Origin: Caballeronia sp. Lep1P3
GTDB taxonomy: Bacteria > Pseudomonadota > Gammaproteobacteria > Burkholderiales > Burkholderiaceae
Length of the DNA stretch: 64,000 nt
Reading direction: 5' to 3'
Assembly (NCBI RefSeq): GCF_022879595.1
Contig: NZ_CP084268.1
Coordinates: forward strand, 248,001 to 312,000
Shown here: positions 1 through 7,239 of the stretch, in pieces
Position numbering within the stretch: position 1 is the stretch's first letter
Layout: the number at the start of each line of letters is the position of its first letter
Notes under the pieces: model-generated
What the model was told of the DNA's origin: nothing
The model's database searches: none
Seen by the model: only the letters and a program-made list of their open reading frames with translations
Position numbers and translations under genes: made by a program

Positions 1-2227
1 ACGCGGCGAAAGCGCCGATCGCGATCAGCAGCCCGGCGAGCGCGCCGAGCAGACCGAGCAGCACCGGATGCTCGACCGCACGGCTCCAGAGCTTCGCGTA
101 CCACGGCACGTAGCCGACGAGATACGTGTCGCCCACGCGCATGCTCTCGACGCCGCCGCTGCGCACGAGCGACACGTCGCCCTGCACTTGCGACACGCGG
201 TCCGAACGCTCCAGCACGTCGAGCAGGTCGGTCAGATGCCCATCGGCGGTCGCCGCGAGCGCGACGACGCTGCGCCCCTTCGTTCCGGGCGACTGGAAGC
301 CCATCAGCGCGGCGAGCGGCCCGCTTTCATCGAGCGATGCGCCGCCGTGCGTCACGCGCTTGCCGTCGCGCCAGCGCTCGCCGACCGAAAACGCCGCGCG
401 CGCGACGCCGTCTTTCGGCGATTGCGCGCCGTCGCCGGCAATCGACAGCGGCAGCACGCCGCGCCAGCGCGCGAACACCGGCGAGGACGGCGCGCCGCCG
501 ATCACGAGCAGATCCTTCTGCGCGAGCTTCGGCACGTCGGCAGGCCGCGCGACGGTCGCGCGCAGGCTCGGAAAGCCGGTCCACTGGCCCATGTGCCCGA
601 ACATCGTGAGCATGGCCTCGATTTCGTTGTCCGACGGATGCTCTGGGATCACGACGGCCGTCTGCGAAAGGTCGGCGTAGCGCGTGAACGGAAAGCCGCT
701 ATTGGCGAAGTACGCGAGGTTCGGCAACTGCGCGTAGTGCACGAAGCCGGAAAAGTCGATGGTCGAATCCGGATCGACGGCGGCGCGCGCCGGATTGCTC
801 GCGACGCCCGCGCACAGTCCCGCCTTCTGCGATTCGAGGTTGAAGCGCAACTGCAGCTGGTTCGAGCTGCCGACGCGGAACGCCGGAATGTCGAGCGCGT
901 TCGACGCGCCGCTCGTCCCCGAGAGAATCGGCAACTGGAAGCGGCCCTGCGTGTCGTCGGTTTTGGCGGGCGGCAGGCGGAACGACTTCACGAGCTGGTC
1001 GTTGATGTCGATGGCGAGCGCCGAATTGTTCTGCACCGTCGGCGCGGTATAGCGGTATTTGAGGTTCAGCGGCACGCCCGCGCTGTTCCACGAGAAGAGA
1101 TCCGGCGGCACGCGCAGGTTCAGGCGGATCGGCTCCGGCGCGCCGCCCGCGACTTGCAGCTGCGAAGTCTGATCGACCAGTTCCTTGAACGCGACCGGGC
1201 GATCCGTCGGCATCCAGCGCGGGGCGTCGTAAGGCTCGCGCGGCTTGCCGATATCGATGTGCGCGACCTTCACGGCGCTGCCCGACATGGCCGCGCGGCC
1301 GAGGACGAGCGCGTAGGCGGCGTCGTCGAGTTCGGCGGCGGTGCGGCCCGTCACGACGAGCAGCTTGCGGTCCGTCGACGCGGGATTGTCGGTGACGAGG
1401 ATCGTCGGGCCGTCGATGGGCGGCAGTTTCAGTCCCGCCGGAAGCTGCGCGCTCGTCGCGACGACGACCGCGTGAACGTTTGCGGGAAAGCTGCTAGAAA
1501 CGGGAAAACGGGCGTAACGGTAATCCGCTAGCGCGCCGAACCACGAAGCGAGCACGCCGGCGCTCCTGAGCGTCGCGCTGTCCGCCGATGCGGGCAGCAC
1601 GAACGGCATCGTCAGGCGGCCCACGTCGCGGGCATCGAAAAACGGCGCGGGCAAGAGCGCGAGATCGTTCGGCAGCTTGATCGGCGCGGTGTCGAGCACG
1701 AATTCGCTCGTCGGGCTGATATCGGCCCAGAGCGCGGTGTTGGCCGGGTCTTCGCACTGCTCCACCGTGTAATGGCCGATGAAGCGCAGCCCGAAGTCGT
1801 TGTAATCGGTGAACAGACGCGGATCGAGCGGAATGTCCTGCGTGACGACGCTGCCTGCGTGTTCCTTGTCGAACGGCACGGTCGCGACGACTTCGTTGTT
1901 GATCGACAGCTTCACATGCGAGAGCGCGAAGACGAGCGCGGGCGAATACGTGTAGCGCAGACGTAGCCGCGCGCCGGTCACGACGCGGTCGAGCCGCACG
2001 CCGAGCACGACGGAGCGCGCGTCTTCCAGGCCGCGCAGGTGGATCGGCTGGTAAGCGCCGAGAGCGGCGAACGGAACATGGACAGACTGCGCATCGGCGA
2101 CAGGGGCAGACGCCGGCGCGGGCGCGATGACGGGCGTGGCCGGCGCGGGCGCGGCGGACAGAACGGAGGCGTACAGGGCGCTGGCGGCCAACGTCAGCGA
2201 CAGGCAAAAGGAAACGACGGCTTTCAT
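1..2227 (-). CDS. bcsB: Cellulose synthase regulatory subunit BcsB, 3' end cut by window edge
   Basis: Partial gene: the frame is open from an ATG at 2227 to base 1 (742 codons) with no stop. BcsB is the periplasmic, inner-membrane-anchored partner of cellulose synthase BcsA that guides the glucan out. The translation starts with a signal peptide (MKAVVSFCLSLTLAASALYA), then a Pro/Ala spacer. It carries the family signatures YTVEQCEDPANTALW (residue 158 is the Cys) and PRWMPTDRPVAFKEL. A hydrophobic segment, HPVLLGLLGALAGLLIAIGA, begins at residue 720; this matches the C-terminal membrane anchor, so only a few residues should be missing. It is the 5'-most gene of its leftward unit, with dgkA divergent, so bcsA is not upstream. 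Family call is confident; operon order beyond the edge is not visible. Confidence 0.9.
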   Translation of the reverse strand, partial: MKAVVSFCLSLTLAASALYASVLSAAPAPATPVIAPAPASAPVADAQSVHVPFAALGAYQPIHLRGLEDARSVVLGVRLDRVVTGARLRLRYTYSPALVFALSHVKLSINNEVVATVPFDKEHAGSVVTQDIPLDPRLFTDYNDFGLRFIGHYTVEQCEDPANTALWADISPTSEFVLDTAPIKLPNDLALLPAPFFDARDVGRLTMPFVLPASADSATLRSAGVLASWFGALADYRYARFPVSSSFPANVHAVVVATSAQLPAGLKLPPIDGPTILVTDNPASTDRKLLVVTGRTAAELDDAAYALVLGRAAMSGSAVKVAHIDIGKPREPYDAPRWMPTDRPVAFKELVDQTSQLQVAGGAPEPIRLNLRVPPDLFSWNSAGVPLNLKYRYTAPTVQNNSALAIDINDQLVKSFRLPPAKTDDTQGRFQLPILSGTSGASNALDIPAFRVGSSNQLQLRFNLESQKAGLCAGVASNPARAAVDPDSTIDFSGFVHYAQLPNLAYFANSGFPFTRYADLSQTAVVIPEHPSDNEIEAMLTMFGHMGQWTGFPSLRATVARPADVPKLAQKDLLVIGGAPSSPVFARWRGVLPLSIAGDGAQSPKDGVARAAFSVGERWRDGKRVTHGGASLDESGPLAALMGFQSPGTKGRSVVALAATADGHLTDLLDVLERSDRVSQVQGDVSLVRSGGVESMRVGDTYLVGYVPWYAKLWSRAVEHPVLLGLLGALAGLLIAIGAFAA

Positions 2228-2570
2228 CGACAAGTCTGCTTCGGGTTGAACACCGCGCGCCCCGTACTGGAGCATCGCGGCGTGAGCCCATGCGACAACC
2301 GGATGGCCGCAACGCGCAAGGCGGCGGCAAGTCGACAATGAGCGGACAAAAAGGGATCGAGGCGAGCGTTCGGAAGGCGATATACCGCGTGATGCGAGCG
2401 CGACCGGAAGCGCCTTGCTGCGAAAGCGCTGGCTCAGAGCCGAGAACTTTCTTATGCTTGTCGGTCTATTGTTGGCACACCTTGCCGACGACCAGCGCGC
2501 GCAACAGTATCACAAATCGCGACACAATATTCCAAATGTACTTTGTTCAGCAAAAACGCTACAACGCCAC
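2228..2570. other. Intergenic region between divergent bcsB and dgkA
   Basis: About 340 bases between two divergent genes, so it should hold both promoters. It becomes more AT-rich toward dgkA (2500-2570). I found no convincing -35/-10 pair. Short open frames here have no ribosome binding site or recognisable product. Confidence 0.5.
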
Positions 2571-3014
2571 ATGGTAAGACGTACCTCTTCTCCGCATTCG
2601 TCTCCGTCGTCGTGGACTCAGCCGGCCGGCGGGAAGCGCGGCGGCCTTCTGCGCGGCGTGTTCGCGCTGCGCCATTCGTGGAACGGCATCGTCGCGACAT
2701 GGCGTGAGGAAAGCGCGTTTCGTCAGGAAGCGTGCGTCGCGGCCGTGTTGCTGCCGCTCGCCTTCTTCGTGCCGGCGAGCGCCGCCGAGCGCGTGTTGCT
2801 CGCGGCGTCGGTGCTGCTCGTGCTGCTCGTCGAGCTGATCAATTCGAGCATCGAGGCCGCGATCGACCGCATCTCGCTCGAACGCCACGAACTGTCGGGC
2901 CGCGCGAAGGACTGCGGCAGCGCGGCGGTGACGGTGTCCATCGCGATCAGCGCGATGACGTGGGCCGTCATTTGCGGACCGCTTGCGTGGCACTGGCTTC
3001 GCGCGTGGCTTTGA
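2571..3014 (+). CDS. dgkA: Diacylglycerol kinase (prokaryotic DgkA type)
   Basis: Integral membrane kinase that phosphorylates diacylglycerol to phosphatidate, recycling lipid from glycerophosphate transfer to periplasmic glucans. The 147-aa product has a basic, disordered N-terminal extension of about 25 residues before the core. Key signatures are the amphipathic stretch HSWNGIVATWREESAFRQE and the catalytic-loop helix ELINSSIEAAIDRIS, followed by a third membrane helix (VTVSIAISAMTWAVICG). The usual length is about 120 aa; the excess is the N-terminal extension. The ATG at 2571 was chosen because residues upstream in frame do not resemble the family; no strong ribosome binding site precedes it. 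It is divergent from bcsB. Confidence 0.9.
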   Translation: MVRRTSSPHSSPSSWTQPAGGKRGGLLRGVFALRHSWNGIVATWREESAFRQEACVAAVLLPLAFFVPASAAERVLLAASVLLVLLVELINSSIEAAIDRISLERHELSGRAKDCGSAAVTVSIAISAMTWAVICGPLAWHWLRAWL

Positions 3015-3077
3015 TGCGAGCGTTTGCGAGTCCGTAATACGGCATCGCCGACGCAAGCGTCTCCAGCCGCGTCGTAT

Positions 3078-3485
3078 TCAGAATTCGACGAGCGCGAAGT
3101 CTTCCTTGCCGACATCGCATAGCGGGCAGCGCCAGTCGTCGGGCACATCGGCCCAGCGCGTGCCGGGCGCGATGCCATGTTCGGGATCGCCCGCGGCTTC
3201 GTCGTAGATCCAGCCGCAGATCACACAGACCCATTGCGCGAATTCGGGCGTGTTCCGAATGCGCGCGGCAGTTTCCTCGACGATGTCAGCCGAAGCCGTC
3301 TCATCGAGCGAGACGACGAGCGGACCCGCATGCTTGTCGATGCCCTTGGCGATGAACGCCGACAGCGCCTCATGCAACCGTTGCGCTTCCTGTGCGGTGA
3401 GATCGATCCAATAAGGATCGCCCGCGCCGCTGTTCAGCCGCGCGGATGAAAACTGCAACTCCAGTGCAGTGCCCTTCTTGTACAT
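3078..3485 (-). CDS. Rubredoxin-domain protein with unknown N-terminal domain
   Basis: 135-aa protein. The C-terminal 50 residues are a rubredoxin: two CxxC knuckles (C87/C90 in VCVICGWIYDE, C120/C123 in WRCPLC) that would bind one Fe(Cys)4 centre, with the family's GIAPGTRWADVPDDW between them. Residues 1-83 (about) are an additional domain I do not recognise. Rubredoxins carry single electrons to oxygenases or peroxide/NO reductases in the cytoplasm. The ATG at 3485 gives MYKKGTALELQF; upstream in-frame residues look non-coding. It points toward dgkA, 63 bases away (convergent). Redox role is family knowledge; the partner is unknown. Confidence 0.8.
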   Translation of the reverse strand: MYKKGTALELQFSSARLNSGAGDPYWIDLTAQEAQRLHEALSAFIAKGIDKHAGPLVVSLDETASADIVEETAARIRNTPEFAQWVCVICGWIYDEAAGDPEHGIAPGTRWADVPDDWRCPLCDVGKEDFALVEF

Positions 3486-3607
3486 CGTGCGATTTCCGGA
3501 TACTCGTCGGTTTTCGGATACTAGCACGACTGCCGAAAACGACCGCGCGCGCACAGGCGTTTGCGCGGGAGAAACGTCGCCGCTTCAGGCCGCGCCGCGC
3601 GATTGCC

Positions 3608-3958
3608 TCACCAGCCTTGCGATCCGCCGGCGTCATGCTTCGTCGCGGGAGACGGCTTGCCGCTTTGCGCGCCCGGCGGCGCGGCGCCGCCGGAATCGCG
3701 GCTCATTCCGCTGCCCTGCCCGCCCCTGGAAATCGTGCCCGGCGATACATTCGCCGAGCCGTGCACGCCTTGCCCGTTCGCCGACTGTCCGGACGCGCCG
3801 CCGCCCCGCCCGCTGGTGCTGCTAGTGCCGTTCGCGCCATTGGCGTCGCCGGCGCATCCTCCGCCGCCGCAGCCCAGTCCGCCGCCCGCCGCGTGAACAC
3901 TGCTGGCGAGCGCGAGCATGACGCCCGAAATCATCAACCTCGTCTTGTTTGCGTGCAT
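3608..3958 (-). CDS. Small exported glycine/serine-rich protein
   Basis: 116-aa protein with an N-terminal signal-peptide pattern (MHANKTRLMISGVMLALASS, cleavage probably after VHA). A low-complexity mature part follows: a double Cys-Gly segment (GGGLGCGGGGCAG) and a long Gly/Ser/Asn-rich tail. GAGG six bases before the ATG at 3958 favours this start over an ATG six bases upstream. No enzyme motif is visible. It may be a periplasmic or surface filler/structural protein. Function unknown. Confidence 0.55.
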   Translation of the reverse strand: MHANKTRLMISGVMLALASSVHAAGGGLGCGGGGCAGDANGANGTSSTSGRGGGASGQSANGQGVHGSANVSPGTISRGGQGSGMSRDSGGAAPPGAQSGKPSPATKHDAGGSQGW

Positions 3959-4097
3959 TGCCATCCTCGTAGCGTTGATCCATTCGACGATGCGGTCTGC
4001 AATCGACATGCCGTGCATCGGGCAAACGAACAGCGCGGCACGCGCGTTGCGTGACAGCGCTTACGTTGAAAGCAGGCTCGCGGACCGAGGAGGCCGT

Positions 4098-4451
4098 ATG
4101 GAAACGACGATCGCACGCGTGTTTCAGACCATGGAAGAAGCGGAGAAGGCCCGCGATGCGCTCGTGAGCGCGGGCGTTCAGCCGGAAGCCGTGGATATCG
4201 CTTTTCAGGCGGACGAGGCCGGCCCCGTGCGCGGCAACTTCCTCGCCGGAGACAGCAAGACATCGATAGGTCATCAAGAGGAATACGACGCCCGCTTCAG
4301 GCATCAGGGCGAAGTCTCGCGATTCATTCTGACCGTGCGTCTGGACGAAGCGCGAGCAAGCGAGGCCGAAGCCGCGCTTCAGCGCGCCGGCGGACAGACG
4401 ATCGATGACGTGACCGCCGCATCGCGAGGCAACGGTCCGGCGCGGGCCTGA
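4098..4451 (+). CDS. Small soluble protein resembling the general-stress 17M-type domain
   Basis: 117-aa protein. The first 35 residues (IARVFQTMEEAEKARDALVSAG) follow the alternating pattern seen at the start of bacterial general stress protein 17M / YsnF-associated domains, and resemble the N-terminus of the gene at 23531 (IIGVFNTIQDAELAQTRLEA). GGAGG six bases before the ATG at 4098 fixes the start. No catalytic motif is visible. The resemblance is my reading, so the family name is tentative. Confidence 0.65.
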   Translation: METTIARVFQTMEEAEKARDALVSAGVQPEAVDIAFQADEAGPVRGNFLAGDSKTSIGHQEEYDARFRHQGEVSRFILTVRLDEARASEAEAALQRAGGQTIDDVTAASRGNGPARA

Positions 4452-4552
4452 TCGGAGCGTTTCGAGAATCACCGCAAGAAGCCTCGCAGGACTGTCGATT
4501 GCTCCGCAGCCACGCCGACAAAGCCAAAGAAGAAACCGCCAAGGAGCCGTCC

Positions 4553-5032
4553 ATGCCCGCCATCACCGCTGAAAGACAGTGGCGCCTTGCCCGAAGCGCG
4601 TCGTGCAGTCCGGCGCGCTTCGCCGTGGCGTGCGCCGGTCTTTCGGCGATACCCGTCGGCTTCGCGACCGCGATGCACGCGATGAACGGCGCGCTCGTCT
4701 TCTACTTATTGGCATTCCTACACGCATCGTTGATCTGGTTCTGCTTTCTTTGCTATGCACGCCACGCGCTCGACGGCGATATCGTCACGCTGCTGGACGA
4801 TGTGCTCGTCGTCGAATCCGTGCGTGGCCCGCAGAGGAGGACGCACCGGTTCAACATCCGCTGGGCGGTGCTGCTCGTCACGCAGCGAGGCGCACGCGTG
4901 CAGCTTGCCATTCGCTGCGCCGGCGAAACGCTCGAACTCGGCCGCTACGCGACGCAAAGCCGCCGCCTCGCGTTCCTGTCGGAGTTTCAGAGAATCACGC
5001 GCTGCGAGATGACCGCGCCCGCCGCCCGCTGA
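4553..5032 (+). CDS. DUF2244-like membrane protein
   Basis: 159-aa protein with two adjacent hydrophobic helices (about residues 25-40 and 47-68), then a soluble part rich in beta-strand pattern (DIVTLLDDVLVVESVRGPQR, GETLELGRYATQSRRLAF). This topology and the C-terminal pattern fit the DUF2244 family, small proteins often found near cytochrome oxidase genes in other bacteria. GGAG lies eight bases before the ATG at 4553. It sits in a run of small rightward genes with short gaps. Function unknown. Confidence 0.65.
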   Translation: MPAITAERQWRLARSASCSPARFAVACAGLSAIPVGFATAMHAMNGALVFYLLAFLHASLIWFCFLCYARHALDGDIVTLLDDVLVVESVRGPQRRTHRFNIRWAVLLVTQRGARVQLAIRCAGETLELGRYATQSRRLAFLSEFQRITRCEMTAPAAR

Positions 5033-5050
5033 TTTCCGCCAAGAATCGTC

Positions 5051-5539
5051 ATGGATGCGTCTATCGTCCTGCTCAAGGCCACCGCCATTCCCGGCAAGCC
5101 GGGCCGCGTGACGCTCGTCGTCGCGAACACCGGCGATGCCGGCGTCGAAGTCGTGCGCAGCATGTTCGAGCTGAAGCGCACTTACCCCGGCGCGCGCCAC
5201 GCGTTGCCGCGCGCGGGCTGGGGCTATACGGTCACGACCGTGATCGTCAAAGGGACCGGGCTGCAGGCGCATTCCGAACTCTGGGCCTGGTTCGATGGCG
5301 ACACGCGAACCACCTTCGGCGGCATCGTTCCGGCGGATGCGCCCGCCCCCGGCGACGCGCAGTTGTATCTCGCGGGCCGCATCTTCTATCGGCGCGTGAA
5401 GGGCGAACTCATGGAAACCGCCTTCTATCGCAGGCTCGATTACGCCGACATGTCCTTCAGCCACATCGACATGGCGGACGGGCCGCTCAACTACTGCGGC
5501 AAGGTCGTATTACCCCTGGCACTGGAAGAGCAGCACTGA
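5051..5539 (+). CDS. Conserved-looking protein of unknown function
   Basis: 162-aa soluble protein without signal peptide. The first half alternates hydrophobic and polar residues like a beta-sandwich (KPGRVTLVVANTGDAGVEVV), reminiscent of a CARDB/Ig-like fold. The second half contains Tyr/Phe-rich segments. It begins 18 bases after the preceding DUF2244-like gene, so the two are probably cotranscribed. I do not recognise the family. Confidence 0.6.
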   Translation: MDASIVLLKATAIPGKPGRVTLVVANTGDAGVEVVRSMFELKRTYPGARHALPRAGWGYTVTTVIVKGTGLQAHSELWAWFDGDTRTTFGGIVPADAPAPGDAQLYLAGRIFYRRVKGELMETAFYRRLDYADMSFSHIDMADGPLNYCGKVVLPLALEEQH

Positions 5540-5644
5540 AAACACGGCGCGGGCATGCACGATGCATGCGTCCCGCACCTTCCAACGAGGCCGCCGGCGG
5601 CGAGAGCCTGCCGCACGGCGCGCCCGGATACGAGGACAAGAACG

Positions 5645-5878
5645 ATGTCAGTCACAACCGCCCGGACCGACGATGACGGAGAAGGCGCAATCGCGCGGGA
5701 ACTTCTCGAACAGCGGGTTCGCACGCTTGCGTATTACATGTGGGAATCGGAAGGCAGGCAAGCCGGCCGCGCCGACGAGTACTACCATCGCGCGCGCCAG
5801 CAGCTCGAGGCCGAAACGGACTCCGCGCCACGCGAACGTTCGCAGAAACCGCGTCACAAGAGAAAAGAGCCGCTATAG
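5645..5878 (+). CDS. DUF2934-type small protein
   Basis: 77-aa protein with the DUF2934 pattern: an N-terminal helix with RTLAYYMWESEGRQAGRADE followed by YYHRARQQLEAE, then a basic Lys/Arg-rich tail. The motif A-x-x-x-W-x-x-(E)G-R-x-x-x-x-(E)-x-W/Y-x-x-A is visible. GAGG about nine bases before the ATG supports the start at 5645. Function is unknown in the family; the basic tail could bind nucleic acid. Confidence 0.7.
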   Translation: MSVTTARTDDDGEGAIARELLEQRVRTLAYYMWESEGRQAGRADEYYHRARQQLEAETDSAPRERSQKPRHKRKEPL

Positions 5879-5898
5879 AAGCGGCCACATGGGAAACG

Positions 5899-6126
5899 CT
5901 AGAGCGCGAGCGCCTCGTGCTCGTCGACCCACGCCATCGCGCGTTCGCGTGCAAATTCGACCGCTTCGTTTTCGTCGACAAAGGACAAGTGGAACTCCAT
6001 GTCGTGCGACTCGATCTCGTCGTCCGGCTTCGCGGGCGCCATGTAGATGCGCGCATTGCCGACGATGCTGCCGTTCTCGATGCTTGCAGACGTATGAATG
6101 GTGCACGAACGATATTGCGATTCCAT
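5899..6126 (-). CDS. Small protein, paralogue-like to the gene at 25156
   Basis: 75-aa acidic protein. Its C-terminal helix (EAVEFARERAMAWVDEHEA) matches in pattern the end of the 72-aa product at 25156-25374 (DAVDFSRQWAREWIDARG), and both have an aromatic beta-strand region before it. The two look like members of one small family. The ATG at 6126 lies 165 bases from the divergent LysR gene, so both promoters share that gap. Function unknown. Confidence 0.6.
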   Translation of the reverse strand: MESQYRSCTIHTSASIENGSIVGNARIYMAPAKPDDEIESHDMEFHLSFVDENEAVEFARERAMAWVDEHEALAL

Positions 6127-6217
6127 GGCGCGCCTCCGCGTATGTGATGTTTGGAGGACGCGGAGCATGTGCCGTGCCGCATGCGCGTAACGCGCGGGCC
6201 GGGCGAAAAATCGGATA

Positions 6218-6236
6218 ATGCAAAGCCGCCGTGCAT
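6218..6236. promoter_or_regulatory. Possible LysR-type operator dyad
   Basis: ATGCA and TGCAT form an inverted repeat with a 9-base centre, between the small gene at 5899 and the LysR gene. A -10-like GATAAT overlaps its left end, but I see no matching -35. Position and symmetry fit autoregulation; it is not an exact T-N11-A box. Confidence 0.3.
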
Positions 6237-6291
6237 GGCGGTCACGCGCCGCATGCCGCGCTTCGCCAACCGCATCCGAAGAATAATCACC

Positions 6292-7191
6292 ATGCGTATT
6301 CCACCGCTCAAGGCCATCGTCGCCTTCGAAAGCGTCGCCCGGACCAAAAGCGTGAACCGGGCGGCAGAGGAAATGGGCCTGTCCGCGTCGGCGGTGAGCC
6401 ATCAGATCGCGAATCTCGAAACGATCATCGGGCAGCCGCTCTTTCAGCGCTCGGGGCGCGGCCTCGTCCTGACGCCGACGGGCGAGCGCTATCTCGCCGA
6501 CGTGACCGGCCTGCTCGCCGACCTGAGCCGCGCGACGGAACGCGCGTCGAGCCGCAAGGAAGTCGACATTCTGCGCGTGCATTCCAGCCCGAGCTTCGGC
6601 CTGATGTGGCTGCTGCCGAGGCTCTCGTCGTTTCAGGAAGACAACGGCGACATTCAGCTGAACCTTGCCTGCTCATACGAGAACGTGTCGTTTTCGAACG
6701 GCTATTACGACATCGACATTCGCCACGGCTACGGCAACTGGAGCAACCTCGAAGTAAAAACCGTGCGCGGCGAGTTCATCGCGCCGCTCGCGTCGCCGAA
6801 GTATCTGGAGCGCCATCCGGTGAAGACGCCGGACGATCTGCTGTCGCACCGGCTCATCTATTCGGAGTCGCCGCTCATGCAGTGGAAGCAGTGGTTCGGG
6901 CGAACGGGCGTCTCCGCGCCGCAGAAGACCTTCGACTTTTCGTTCGACCGCTCGTACATGTCCATCGAAACCGCCGCCCTCGGCCTCGGGATCGCGCTGG
7001 AAAGCGTGATGCTCGCATCGGTGAAGATCAGCGAAGGCGCGCTCGTGCCCGTGTTCGACGCGAGTCATGCGGTGGAAGTCGGCGCGCATCATCTCGTGTA
7101 TCCGAGCCAGAACGCCGACCTGCCGCGCGTCGAACGCTTTCTCGCGTGGATCGAGCGCGAAGCGGCGCGCGACTTTCAGGCCGCGCGATAG
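6292..7191 (+). CDS. LysR-family transcriptional regulator, GcvA-like
   Basis: 299-aa DNA-binding regulator. The N-terminal winged helix-turn-helix (residues about 1-60) reads LKAIVAFESVARTKSVNRAA then EEMGLSASAVSHQIANLE, the standard LysR recognition region; the PPLKAIVAFE start is typical of the GcvA subgroup. The effector-binding domain (from about residue 90) includes VHSSPSFGLMWLLPRLSSFQ and the GcvA-type DIDIRHGYGNW. The start at 6292 gives the canonical MRIPPLKA N-terminus. It faces a phospholipase C gene convergently, and the nearest divergent gene is the small protein at 5899. Its target is not evident. Confidence 0.88.
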   Translation: MRIPPLKAIVAFESVARTKSVNRAAEEMGLSASAVSHQIANLETIIGQPLFQRSGRGLVLTPTGERYLADVTGLLADLSRATERASSRKEVDILRVHSSPSFGLMWLLPRLSSFQEDNGDIQLNLACSYENVSFSNGYYDIDIRHGYGNWSNLEVKTVRGEFIAPLASPKYLERHPVKTPDDLLSHRLIYSESPLMQWKQWFGRTGVSAPQKTFDFSFDRSYMSIETAALGLGIALESVMLASVKISEGALVPVFDASHAVEVGAHHLVYPSQNADLPRVERFLAWIEREAARDFQAAR

Positions 7192-7196
7192 CGTGC

Positions 7197-7224
7197 GGTG
7201 CGAGCCGCGTTCGCGGCCCGCACC
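7197..7224. terminator. Hairpin between convergent LysR and phospholipase C genes
   Basis: GGTGCG-A-GCCGCG pairs with CGCGGC-C-CGCACC, with one mismatch and a tiny centre. It lies in the 48-base gap between two 3' ends. No long T run follows on either side, so its terminator strength is uncertain. Confidence 0.5.
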
Positions 7225-7239
7225 AGGCCTTTCGATGCT

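Noticed and set aside
68..1531. Long plus-strand open frame opposite bcsB
   Set aside because: It has Arg/Ala/His-rich shadow composition, while the minus strand reads a recognisable BcsB protein without a break.
2472..2486. TGGCAC...TTGC as a sigma-54 promoter before dgkA
   Set aside because: The spacing between the elements is three bases instead of five, so it would not fit the factor.
2290..2577. Small plus-strand open frame between bcsB and dgkA
   Set aside because: No ribosome binding site, no hydrophobic or domain pattern, and it overlaps the presumed promoter region.
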